A DNA stretch of 64,000 nt from NCBI RefSeq assembly GCF_006965485.1, contig NZ_CP041360.1:5684501-5748500 (forward strand). The letters are read 5' to 3'. The first letter of the stretch is position 1. Each line of letters opens with the position of its first letter. The notes beneath the pieces are model-generated. The model was not told where the DNA came from. It saw only the letters and a list, made by a program, of their open reading frames with translations, and did no database searches. Position numbers and translations under genes: made by a program. This document shows, in pieces, positions 8,437 to 16,776 of this stretch. This DNA comes from Spirosoma sp. KCTC 42546 (lineage in GTDB: Bacteria; Bacteroidota; Bacteroidia; Cytophagales; Spirosomataceae).

Positions 8437-9570
8437 ATGCGATCTTATTCAGGCATACTTGCCCTACTTAGTACGATTATACTAGCCTCCTGCTCGGCTC
8501 ACAACGAGAAAAAACAGGAGTCGGTGCCAACGCTTCCGGTGATTCAGTTGACTCCCCAGGATGCAACACTTGACCATGACTACGCCAGCAACCTGGAGGC
8601 CGTACAGAATGTGGAAGTCAGGGCCAGGGTAGCGGGGTATCTGGATAAAATTTTGGTGGACGAAGGCAAGCCGGTTCACAAAGGCCAGCTGCTGTTTCAG
8701 CTCAACCCAACTGAATATCAGGTTGAAGTAGACCGGGCGCAGTCCAGCCTGGAAAGTGCTGTGGCTGAGGAACAATCCACTGAAGTGGAACTGGGACGAG
8801 TGAAATTATTGGTCGATAAGAATGTCATCTCACCTTCGGAATTAAAATTGGCCAAATCGAAAATGGCTACGGCCCGCTCGGCTATCAACGGTGCCAAAGC
8901 GGCTTTGAACAAGGCCCGTTTTCATGTCTCGCTGACCAGCATCCGGGCTCCCTTCGATGGGGTTATCAACCGATTGCCGTTCAAACGGGGCAGCCTGATC
9001 GAAGAAGGCGCGCTGCTCACCACCATCTCCGACCTGCGGGAGATGTATGCCTATTTTAACGTATCGGAGAAAGAGTATCTGTCCTTCATCAAAAAACGGC
9101 TCGACCCCGAAAAAACGACCGTTCGGGAAGTAGACCTGTTGCTGGCCGATGATTCGCCTTACCCCTACAAAGGCAAAATCGAAACCACCGAAACGGTATT
9201 CGAAGGCAATTCCGGTACGATTGCGTTCCGGGCTACCTTCCCCAATCCCAAACGCCTGCTCCGACACGGGGCTACGGGCAAGATTCGCCTGACCACCGAT
9301 GTAGACGATGCCGTTCTGGTTCCTCAGCGAGCCGTCTTTGAGGTACAGGACAAAAACTTCGTCTATGTCGTTGACGCCACGAATAAAGTTCGATCCCGAA
9401 GTTTTGTGCCCAGCAGCCGGGTCGATCAGTTCTACATCGTTCAATCGGGCCTTAAACCCGGCGATCGCATTGTCTATGAGGGGATTCAGAGCCTGAAAGA
9501 TGGGATGCACATTACCCCGAAAGCACTTCCCGCCAAAAGCCTACAGGCGTTGTATGCCGCAGCGCGATAA
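8437..9570 (+). CDS. RND efflux periplasmic adaptor (membrane fusion protein)
   Basis: A 377-residue HlyD/AcrA-type adaptor. The N terminus is a lipoprotein signal (LLSTIILASCSAHNEK; lipobox Cys about residue 19). It then has a barrel-sandwich lipoyl half (NVEVRARVAGYLDKILV), a helical hairpin (about 100-165), the second lipoyl half (IRAPFDGVINR) and a beta-barrel/membrane-proximal domain. It bridges the inner-membrane RND pump and the outer-membrane channel. It is the first gene of a three-gene efflux operon, behind the best phased TCTAAG site. The gap to the permease holds a long inverted repeat. Substrates cannot be read from the sequence. Confidence 0.95.
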   Translation: MRSYSGILALLSTIILASCSAHNEKKQESVPTLPVIQLTPQDATLDHDYASNLEAVQNVEVRARVAGYLDKILVDEGKPVHKGQLLFQLNPTEYQVEVDRAQSSLESAVAEEQSTEVELGRVKLLVDKNVISPSELKLAKSKMATARSAINGAKAALNKARFHVSLTSIRAPFDGVINRLPFKRGSLIEEGALLTTISDLREMYAYFNVSEKEYLSFIKKRLDPEKTTVREVDLLLADDSPYPYKGKIETTETVFEGNSGTIAFRATFPNPKRLLRHGATGKIRLTTDVDDAVLVPQRAVFEVQDKNFVYVVDATNKVRSRSFVPSSRVDQFYIVQSGLKPGDRIVYEGIQSLKDGMHITPKALPAKSLQALYAAAR

Positions 9571-9578
9571 TAATTTTA

Positions 9579-9684
9579 GTCATTTGGTTGTCATTCGCTT
9601 CACGTCATTGGTGGTCATTATAGTACACTATTCATGGCAGCAGAATGACTATCAATGACGTGGAGCAAATGACAACCCAATGAC
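9579..9684. repeat. 41-bp imperfect inverted repeat inside the efflux operon
   Basis: Arms 9579-9619 and 9644-9684 match as inverted repeats at 36 of 41 positions around a 24-nt centre. Each arm carries several GTCATT/AATGAC units, which also read as short direct repeats. It occupies almost the whole gap between the adaptor stop and the permease ATG, so its RNA would fold in the middle of the operon message. Confidence 0.85.
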
Positions 9685-9705
9685 TACCAATGACCTTTCA
9701 TAACT

Positions 9706-12700
9706 ATGTTTACAATCTTCGTTAAAAGACCCTTACTCTCCACCGCCATTTCGGTACTCATTGTACTGATGGGTGTGCTGGCCCTGACGGGTCTGCCCGT
9801 TACGCAGTTCCCCGACATTGTGCCCCCATCGGTCACCGTAACGACTAAATACACCGGAGCCAGCGCCGATGTCTGCGTCAAAGCCGTGGCTACCCCGCTC
9901 GAACGAGCCATCAATGGGGTGCCCAACATGACGTATATGACCTCGATTTCGGGCAATGATGGCACTACCCTGATTACCGTTTTCTTTAAAGTCGGTACGG
10001 ACCCCGACCTGGCGGCCGTCAACGTGCAAAACCGCGTGACAACCGTCATGGACGAACTGCCCGAAGAAGTGATCAAGGCGGGGGTCGTCACCGAAAAAGA
10101 GGTGAACAGTATGTTGTTGTACCTCAATATTGTCAGCGACGATCCGAAAGTGGATGAAAAATTCATCTACAATTTCGCCGATATCAACGTACTAGCCGAA
10201 CTGAAACGCATCGACGGGGTGGGTTTTGCCGCCATTATGGGTAGCCGGGATTACTCCATGCGGGTGTGGCTCAAACCCGACCGCATGACGGCCTATGATG
10301 TATCGCCCGACGAAGTGGTGGCCGGCATTCGCAAGCAGAATGTTGAAGCCGCACCCGGAAAAGCGGGCGAAAGTGCCGACCGAGACCCGCAGACGCTTCA
10401 GTACGTCCTCCGCTACACGGGTAAGTTTTTTGAACCGGCCCAGTACGAAAACCTCATCCTGCGTACCAACGCCGACGGCTCTCCCCTACGCCTGAAAGAT
10501 GTGGCCGACGTTGAATTCGGCTCGCTGGATTATGGCGTACTTTCCAAAAACGACGGGCGGCCATCGGCGGCTATCATGCTCAAACAGCGGCCCGGTTCCA
10601 ACGCCAGCGATGTGATTGCCAATGTAAAAACGCGAATGGCCGAACTGAAAGAAAGCTCGTTTCCATCGGGCATGACCTATAATTACGCTTATGATGTATC
10701 CCGATTCCTGGATGCTTCCATTCACGAGGTGGTTCGTACGCTGATCGAAGCGTTTGTGCTGGTATTCATCATCGTGTTCCTCTTTTTGCAGGACTGGCGG
10801 TCTACCCTGATTTGCGCCCTGGCCGTCCCGGTGGCTCTGATTGGTACCTTTGCATTTATGAGCCTGATTGGTTTCTCCATCAATCTGCTCACCCTGTTTG
10901 CGCTGGTACTAGCCATCGGGATTGTGGTCGATAACGCTATTGTGGTGGTCGAAGCGGTTCACGCCAAAATGGAAGAACTCCACTTGACGCCCCGAGCCGC
11001 TACGTTTTCGGCCATGAGCGATATTGCCGGGGCCATTGTGGCCATTACGCTGGTGATGTCGGCGGTGTTTGTACCAGTGGCCTTTATGACTGGACCGGTG
11101 GGCATTTTCTACCGGCAGTTCTCGCTCACCCTGGCCATTGCCATTGTCATTTCCGGCGTCAATGCCCTAACGCTGACCCCGGCCCTGTGTGCGATTCTGC
11201 TCCGGCCCGTTCATGGCCAACAGACCGGGTTTCTGGGCCGCTTCTTTACCCGATTCAACCGGGGTTACGAATCACTGGCGGGCAAGTATCAGGGCCTATT
11301 AAGCCGAATAGCGAATCGTAGCGTCGTAACCTGGGGGCTCCTGCTGCTGTTTATCGTGGCCACCTGGGGGATCAGCACCGTTCTGCCCGGTGGTTTTATC
11401 CCGACCGAAGATCAGGGCATGATTTACGTCAACGTAACTACCCCCGCCGGGGCTACCGTCGACCGAACCGAGAAAGTCATGGACGCCATCGAAGCGATTG
11501 CTGCGGAGCAGGAATCGGTCGAAAATGTCTCGACTCTGGCGGGCTATAGTCTGCTGACCGACGGCGCAGGCGCTTCTTATGGCATGGGCATGATTAACCT
11601 GAAGCCTTGGGAGGAGCGCCACGTATCGATGCAGGAACTGATTGCCACGCTGGAAGAAAAAACCAAAGGCATCACCGATGCGACGATTCAGTTTTTTCCG
11701 CCCCCAACTGTACCGGGATTCGGCAATTCAAGTGGTTTTGAGTTGCGGATGCTGGACCGGGGGCGTAGTGGCGATCTGACCCAAACGGCAAAAGTAGCAC
11801 AGGACTTTATTGCGGCTTTGAAAAAACGGCCCGAGATCAGCGATGCCTTTACCAGCTTCGACCCCAATTTTCCTCAGTATTTATTGCATGTCGACCAGGA
11901 AAAAGCGTCGCAGAAAGGTGTCTCCATCGACAATGCCATGAGTACGCTGCAAACGATGATGGGCAGTTTTTACGCATCCAACTTCATTCGCTTCGGACAG
12001 ATGTATAAGGTGATGGTGCAGGCCGCTCCCAGCTACCGAACCAAGCCCGAAGATGTACTAAACATGCGTGTTAAGAACGACCAGGGCGAAATGGTGCCCT
12101 ATTCCAACTTCGTTACCCTGGAACGCGTCTATGGCCCCGAGCAGCTGACCCGCTATAACATGTACACCTCGGCCATGATCAATGGCGATGCCGCGCCGGG
12201 CTATAGTAGTGGCGACGCAATCCGGGCTGTTCAGGAAGTAGCGGCCCAGGTATTGCCCAAAGGCTATGCCTACGAATGGTCGGGCATGTCGCGGGAGGAG
12301 GTCGAGTCGGGGAATCAGGCCATCTACATTTTCGCGATCTGTTTAGTCTTTGTGTACATCCTGCTGATGGCGCAATATGAGAGTGTGTTCTTACCCCTCT
12401 CCGTTCTGTTGTCGCTACCCACGGGTATATTCGGTTCCTTTTTCTTTCTGTACCTGCTGGGTTTACAGAACAACATCTACGCGCAGGTAGCCCTGGTGAT
12501 GCTCATTGGCTTGCTGGGTAAAAATGCGATTCTGATTGTCGAGTTTGCCAGTCAGCGGCAGAAGGAGGGCCTACCCATTCTGAAAGCAGCGGTGGAAGGG
12601 GCCGTTTCTCGTTTACGACCTATTCTGATGACCTCCTTTGCCTTTATCGCGGGGCTGATTCCGCTCTGCATGGCCTCGGGTGCTGGCGCGTTGGGCAACC

Positions 12701-12921
12701 GATCCATTGGAACGGCAGCGGCTGGTGGTATGCTCACCGGAACACTGTTCGGGCTGGTTATCGTACCCGGTCTGTATGTCTTCTTCGCCAAACTCGCCGA
12801 ACGGTTTCAATCCAAACCGCCCGTCGATGACGAATCGCATGACCACTACACCCAGGAGACCGAAATCGACATCATGCATATATCCACCCAAACGCACGTA
12901 AATGGAAAAGTCATTCAATAA
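9706..12921 (+). CDS. RND multidrug efflux permease (HAE1/AcrB type)
   Basis: A 1071-residue inner-membrane proton/drug antiporter with the standard 12-helix plan: TM1 at the N terminus (RPLLSTAISVLIVLMGVLAL), a large periplasmic porter loop, TM2-6 around residues 340-560, a second loop, and TM8-12 near the end. The proton-relay Asp pair is visible in GIVVDNAIVVVE (TM4), and the conserved GLLGKNAILIVEFA motif lies in TM10. The C-terminal roughly 40 residues after the last helix are hydrophilic and Asp/His rich. It works with the adaptor upstream and the outer-membrane factor downstream; its stop overlaps an in-frame ATG of the latter by 20 bases. Substrate specificity is unknown. Confidence 0.96.
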   Translation: MFTIFVKRPLLSTAISVLIVLMGVLALTGLPVTQFPDIVPPSVTVTTKYTGASADVCVKAVATPLERAINGVPNMTYMTSISGNDGTTLITVFFKVGTDPDLAAVNVQNRVTTVMDELPEEVIKAGVVTEKEVNSMLLYLNIVSDDPKVDEKFIYNFADINVLAELKRIDGVGFAAIMGSRDYSMRVWLKPDRMTAYDVSPDEVVAGIRKQNVEAAPGKAGESADRDPQTLQYVLRYTGKFFEPAQYENLILRTNADGSPLRLKDVADVEFGSLDYGVLSKNDGRPSAAIMLKQRPGSNASDVIANVKTRMAELKESSFPSGMTYNYAYDVSRFLDASIHEVVRTLIEAFVLVFIIVFLFLQDWRSTLICALAVPVALIGTFAFMSLIGFSINLLTLFALVLAIGIVVDNAIVVVEAVHAKMEELHLTPRAATFSAMSDIAGAIVAITLVMSAVFVPVAFMTGPVGIFYRQFSLTLAIAIVISGVNALTLTPALCAILLRPVHGQQTGFLGRFFTRFNRGYESLAGKYQGLLSRIANRSVVTWGLLLLFIVATWGISTVLPGGFIPTEDQGMIYVNVTTPAGATVDRTEKVMDAIEAIAAEQESVENVSTLAGYSLLTDGAGASYGMGMINLKPWEERHVSMQELIATLEEKTKGITDATIQFFPPPTVPGFGNSSGFELRMLDRGRSGDLTQTAKVAQDFIAALKKRPEISDAFTSFDPNFPQYLLHVDQEKASQKGVSIDNAMSTLQTMMGSFYASNFIRFGQMYKVMVQAAPSYRTKPEDVLNMRVKNDQGEMVPYSNFVTLERVYGPEQLTRYNMYTSAMINGDAAPGYSSGDAIRAVQEVAAQVLPKGYAYEWSGMSREEVESGNQAIYIFAICLVFVYILLMAQYESVFLPLSVLLSLPTGIFGSFFFLYLLGLQNNIYAQVALVMLIGLLGKNAILIVEFASQRQKEGLPILKAAVEGAVSRLRPILMTSFAFIAGLIPLCMASGAGALGNRSIGTAAAGGMLTGTLFGLVIVPGLYVFFAKLAERFQSKPPVDDESHDHYTQETEIDIMHISTQTHVNGKVIQ

Positions 12922-13003
12922 ATCGGCTAAAAATAGCCTCAACATCTTGAATAGGAGAACTATTCCACGTTCTAATAAACCTTTTAGCCAGACAATACGT
13001 GCT

Positions 13004-14554
13004 ATGAGCCTTGTCCGCTTATATACCCCTAAATCCCCTAAAGGGGACTTTGTCCAAAGACGAGTCAAGTCCCCTTTAGGGGATTTAGGGGTTGATCCTC
13101 GCAGAACGTTCATTAAGCCTTTGCTCCGGTTGTTAGTCTTGTGTAGTGTGGCCTGTTTACTCTTGCTGAGTAGTTGTCAGTTGCCCAATACCATACTTCA
13201 ATCCGCAAACCGGCCTATGCCTGTTTCCTTTGCGGGCCATTCGGATTCGGTTGGGATTGCCAGCCAGAACTGGCGGACATTCTTTGCCGACCCGCAACTG
13301 ACGCAACTGATCGACACTGCGCTATCCAGCAATCTGGATTTGCGAATTGCAACCCAACGGATCGAAATGGCCAGAGCTTCCTTTACCTACAGCCAGGGTT
13401 TTCTGGCTCCTCAGGTTAACGCCGTGGCCTCGGCGGGGGTGGATCGGTACGGTCAGTACACCATGAATGGGGTGGGTAATTACGACACGAACTTATCGGA
13501 CAATATTCGGGGGAGTCAGCTGACGCCCAATCCCACGCCCGACTATTTTCTCGGCGCCCGCAGCACGTGGGAAATCGATATCTGGGGAAAACTGCACAAC
13601 CGAAAAAAAGCGGCTTACCTGCGATTGCTGGCTTCCGAAAAGGGCCGCCATGCCGTGATAACCGCCTTAGTCGCTGAAATTGCCCGGCACTATTACGCGC
13701 TATTAGCCCTGGATGGCGAACTGGAAATCCTGCAAAAGAACATCGATTACCAACAAAACGCGCTGGCATTAGTTCGTATTCAGAAAGAAGCGGGCCGGGT
13801 AACCGAGCTAGCCGTTCAGCAATTCACGGCCCAACTGCTGAATACCCGAAGTCGGCAGGGGCAGGTTCAACAGCAGATTGTGGAGAACGAGAATCAGATG
13901 AATCGACTACTGGGTCGGTATCCCCAACCCATTGCCCGGGGCAAATCCCTTCAGGAGCGAGAGTTGCCCGGTCAGGTGCTGACGGGCATTCCGGCGCAAA
14001 TGCTGGTTCGTCGGCCTGATATTCGTCAGGCGGAACTTGATCTTCAGGCGGCCAATATTGACATTGACGTAGCCCGCGCCGAATTTCTGCCCAGTCTGAA
14101 CCTGACGGCTTATCTGGGACTGAACGCTTTCCGAACGGCAGTACTCTTCAACCCGGCGTCCATCGCTGCGGGTTTGCTGGGTGGTTTATCGGCCCCCATC
14201 TTGAACCGGCGTTCGGTGAAAGCCAACTACCAGCAGACGGTGGCCCAGAGTCGGGAGTCCCTGTATCGGTATCAGCAGGCTATTCTGACCGGTTTCAGCG
14301 AAGTGTCGACCCAATTGCGGGGCGTCGAGAATTTTCGTTCGGTCGCTGAGTTACAGGCGCAGGAGGTAGCCGTTTTAGAACAGGCCGTTTCGACCTCGAA
14401 CGATCTGTTTCGGGGTGGGTATGCGTCGTATCTGGAAGTAATCACGGCTCAACGGAGCGTGCTGGAAGCCGAACTGGCCCTCATCACCACCAAACAGTCG
14501 CAGTTTCTGGCAATAACGGATCTGTATCGGGCGTTGGGGGGTGGTTGGGAATAG
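13004..14554 (+). CDS. Outer-membrane efflux channel lipoprotein (TolC/NodT type) with inserted N-terminal palindrome
   Basis: About 516 residues from the ATG at 13004; an in-frame ATG at 12902 overlapping the permease stop would give 550. The mature protein begins at a lipobox (LLLLSSCQLPNT) and has the two repeated OEP domains: N-W-R-x-F-F near the start, RIATQRIEMARASFTYSQGF, WEIDIWGKL, then the second-half motif VRRPDIRQAELDLQAANIDI. It should form the trimeric outer-membrane duct of the RND pump. Odd feature: 35 or more residues precede the signal helix and include PKSPKGD...KSPLGDLG, the direct translation of a 26-bp inverted repeat at 13025-13092. No start codon lies between the palindrome and the signal helix, so it must be translated unless a rare start is used. 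Confidence 0.9.
   Translation: MSLVRLYTPKSPKGDFVQRRVKSPLGDLGVDPRRTFIKPLLRLLVLCSVACLLLLSSCQLPNTILQSANRPMPVSFAGHSDSVGIASQNWRTFFADPQLTQLIDTALSSNLDLRIATQRIEMARASFTYSQGFLAPQVNAVASAGVDRYGQYTMNGVGNYDTNLSDNIRGSQLTPNPTPDYFLGARSTWEIDIWGKLHNRKKAAYLRLLASEKGRHAVITALVAEIARHYYALLALDGELEILQKNIDYQQNALALVRIQKEAGRVTELAVQQFTAQLLNTRSRQGQVQQQIVENENQMNRLLGRYPQPIARGKSLQERELPGQVLTGIPAQMLVRRPDIRQAELDLQAANIDIDVARAEFLPSLNLTAYLGLNAFRTAVLFNPASIAAGLLGGLSAPILNRRSVKANYQQTVAQSRESLYRYQQAILTGFSEVSTQLRGVENFRSVAELQAQEVAVLEQAVSTSNDLFRGGYASYLEVITAQRSVLEAELALITTKQSQFLAITDLYRALGGGWE
13025..13092. repeat. 26-bp perfect inverted repeat within the efflux channel gene
   Basis: Arms 13025-13050 and 13067-13092 are exact inverted copies around a 16-nt centre. 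Each arm itself contains the smaller palindrome CCCCTAAAGGGG. It reads in frame as a near-symmetric peptide. I recall similar CCCCTAAATCCCC-type palindromes scattered in Bacteroidota genomes but cannot verify this here. No target-site duplication is obvious. Confidence 0.9.
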
Positions 14555-14614
14555 ATCGAAAAACTCTCGAAAAAAAACTATAGTTTTACTTAGTATCAAC
14601 AAATCTGGTTTATT

Positions 14615-15046
14615 GTGAACAATCCAAATGAGTCTAACGCTATATTCATCCATCAGCGTCTCCAATGGTTTATAGTACTGCTTTTCCTCCTGCTTGGCGC
14701 AAAAGCAGACCAATCTGCAGACCGAATCATAGGCCGGTGGCAATTTCCTTCCAAGGGATCTAGCGTTGATATTTACCGAAAAGGTAATCTCTATTTTGCC
14801 CGTGTAGCCGAGGTTGATCAGGCAGGCGAGCAAAACTTTGGCTTAATGAAAGATAGTCTTCTCATCCGTGATCTCCGTTTCGATGGAGAGGTTTGGTCTG
14901 GGGGACGCTTAATTCACCCAAAGACTGGGATGTCCTTAAACGCTGAAGTACAAATGTTCAGGCCGCAGGTCATAAACGTAACCATCTATAAAGGCATCAA
15001 ACTACTTCACCGGAAATTCATAATGACTCGTCAGGAAAAGCAATAG
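14615..15046 (+). CDS. Secreted DUF2147-like protein
   Basis: A 143-residue protein starting at a GTG, the only reasonable start since the next in-frame ATG is far inside. A hydrophobic segment (LQWFIVLLFLLLGAKA) acts as signal peptide after an unusually long polar N terminus. The mature part shows the DUF2147 pattern: a GRWQFPSKGSSVDIY opening, an FARV strand, LLIRDLRFDGEVWSGGRLIHP, and closing strands. DUF2147 proteins are small secreted beta-rich proteins of unknown role. It is a lone gene between the efflux operon and the convergent glycosyltransferase gene. Confidence 0.75.
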   Translation: MNNPNESNAIFIHQRLQWFIVLLFLLLGAKADQSADRIIGRWQFPSKGSSVDIYRKGNLYFARVAEVDQAGEQNFGLMKDSLLIRDLRFDGEVWSGGRLIHPKTGMSLNAEVQMFRPQVINVTIYKGIKLLHRKFIMTRQEKQ

Positions 15047-15109
15047 CTTTTAGCCGCGTTCCTGATAATTCGCGTTTCAAATCTGTCAACTATTGCCCTT
15101 CGCAACGGA

Positions 15110-15691
15110 TTATAGATACCGTTCATAGTCGGCCCATTCGTCAATATCAGTCAGTTCATCGAGTCGGGCGAAGGTCCGATTATGTTGTAGAATAGCCAGT
15201 TCCGTGAGTTGGCAAAGTTCCGGCTGGCTCCAGGGCATGTCCTGAAATAGAAAGGGCTGTAGCTGATTCATCCCCAGTAAATAATATCCTCCATCGGTAG
15301 CCGGACCAATCACTACTTCCGTCGTATCAAGTACATTAAGCGCCCGGCGAATATGGTCGGGGGTGATGGTCAGGCAATCGCTGCCAATGATCACGGCTTT
15401 ATTGGCACCGGCGGCAAACTGTTCCCAAAAGGCATTCAACATGCGCTCACCCAGATCGACGCCGGTTTGCTGATGCTTTGGGTAACGGTTCCAGCCGTCA
15501 TCCGGGTTGATAAAATCACCATAGTACACGACACACTCGTCGGCGAAATCTTTTACAAGTTGTTGGGTATAACCCAGCAGGTGCCGATACACGTCAACCG
15601 CTCTGGCATCCCCTACGGTACGGGCGATCCGGGTTTTTACCTGACCCGGAATTGGGTTTTTAACAAAAACAATCAGACGGTCGACGGTCAT
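15110..15691 (-). CDS. TIGR04282-like arsenosugar-associated glycosyltransferase (DUF2064)
   Basis: A 193-residue GT-A-like protein from the ATG at 15691 (MTVDRLIVFVKNPIPGQVKT). Family motifs: an N-terminal nucleotide-binding segment with KTRIA, GSDCLTITPDHIRRAL, and VIGPATDGGYYLLGM, all typical of the transferase originally named rSAM/selenodomain-associated transferase 1. Members are found beside the radical SAM protein ArsS and are thought to act in arsenosugar assembly. It diverges from the purine nucleoside phosphorylase gene with about 91 bp between starts. The remaining arsenosugar-type genes lie 5-10 kb downstream. Confidence 0.88.
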   Translation of the reverse strand: MTVDRLIVFVKNPIPGQVKTRIARTVGDARAVDVYRHLLGYTQQLVKDFADECVVYYGDFINPDDGWNRYPKHQQTGVDLGERMLNAFWEQFAAGANKAVIIGSDCLTITPDHIRRALNVLDTTEVVIGPATDGGYYLLGMNQLQPFLFQDMPWSQPELCQLTELAILQHNRTFARLDELTDIDEWADYERYL

Positions 15692-15782
15692 GGATACACG
15701 GGACAAATGCGTACAGAATAACTGGCAGCTATCCGCCAAACGGCTAACTTGCAGAAAAAGTTAGACAAACGATCCAGTTTAT

Positions 15783-16604
15783 ATGCTTGAACAGATTCAG
15801 CAGGCAACTCAGTATATTCAGTCAAAAACGCAGGTAACACCACGTATCGGGATTATTCTGGGCACCGGCCTGGGTGCGCTGGCCCAGGAACTGACCATTG
15901 AGACTACCTTACCCTACGAAACGATTCCACACTTCCCGCTATCGACCGTTGAGTTTCATTCGGGCAAGTTGCTATTGGGTACGCTGGAAGGCAAACCAGT
16001 CGTGGTGATGCAGGGGCGCTTCCATTTTTACGAAGGCTACACCATGCAGCAGGTCACCTTTCCGGTTCGGGTGATGCACGCACTGGGCGTTCGTACGTTG
16101 CTCGTGTCTAATGCCGCCGGGGGCCTGAATCCGGCTTTCCAAACGACTGATTTGATGGTCATCGAAGACCATATCAGCCTGTTACTCCCGCAAAATCCAC
16201 TGGTAGGCCCCAATCCCCCTGCGTTCGGCGACCGCTTCCCGGACATGAGCGAACCCTACAGCAAATCCCTGATCGATCAGGCGTTTGCCCGAGCCGCAGA
16301 TTTAGGCATTCCCCTCAAGCGGGGTGTGTATGTAAGTGTTACGGGACCTCAACTCGAAACGCGGGCCGAATACCGAATGCTGCGCCAATGGGGAGCCGAC
16401 GCCGTAGGTATGTCGACCGTGCCCGAAGTGATTGTGGCCAGCCAAATGGGAATGGCTGTTTTTGGTGTGTCGGTCATTACGGACATGTGTTTACCCGACA
16501 CGCTGGAAAAAGCCGACATCACGAAGATCATAGCAGCCGCCGGAACTGCCGAACCCAACCTGACCCGACTCATGAAAGCACTGGTTGGTCAGCTAAGTGA
16601 CTGA
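15783..16604 (+). CDS. Purine nucleoside phosphorylase (trimeric type)
   Basis: A 273-residue PNP of the inosine/guanosine type. Visible motifs: [13 protein letters not shown] near the N terminus (phosphate site), [19 protein letters not shown], a base-site segment [12 protein letters not shown], and [16 protein letters not shown]. It cleaves purine nucleosides with phosphate to base and (deoxy)ribose-1-phosphate. In an arsenosugar setting it could remove adenine from the 5'-deoxyadenosyl arsenical made by ArsS, which is inference from neighbourhood; ordinary purine salvage is the default role. It diverges from the TIGR04282-like transferase. Confidence 0.93.
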   Translation: MLEQIQQATQYIQSKTQVTPRIGIILGTGLGALAQELTIETTLPYETIPHFPLSTVEFHSGKLLLGTLEGKPVVVMQGRFHFYEGYTMQQVTFPVRVMHALGVRTLLVSNAAGGLNPAFQTTDLMVIEDHISLLLPQNPLVGPNPPAFGDRFPDMSEPYSKSLIDQAFARAADLGIPLKRGVYVSVTGPQLETRAEYRMLRQWGADAVGMSTVPEVIVASQMGMAVFGVSVITDMCLPDTLEKADITKIIAAAGTAEPNLTRLMKALVGQLSD

Positions 16605-16776
16605 CCGTTCATCCTGGCTCTGGCTGACTGTTTGAGGAAGGTAGCTTTTCAGCCCTAATAGGAAATAGGCTTAATCTCCTCTTAATCCTCCTTGGTAAAC
16701 ACTCCCGGTACGTACAGGTTAATGGATTAAGCAGCGGCAATCAACATCATTGACTGTGCCCCTGTTTCTCCAGCGT

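Noticed and set aside
12613..13113. Minus-strand 166-residue frame containing the translated palindrome
   Set aside because: Most of it is antisense to the RND permease; the palindrome reads similarly on both strands by symmetry, so its peptide is not evidence of a gene.
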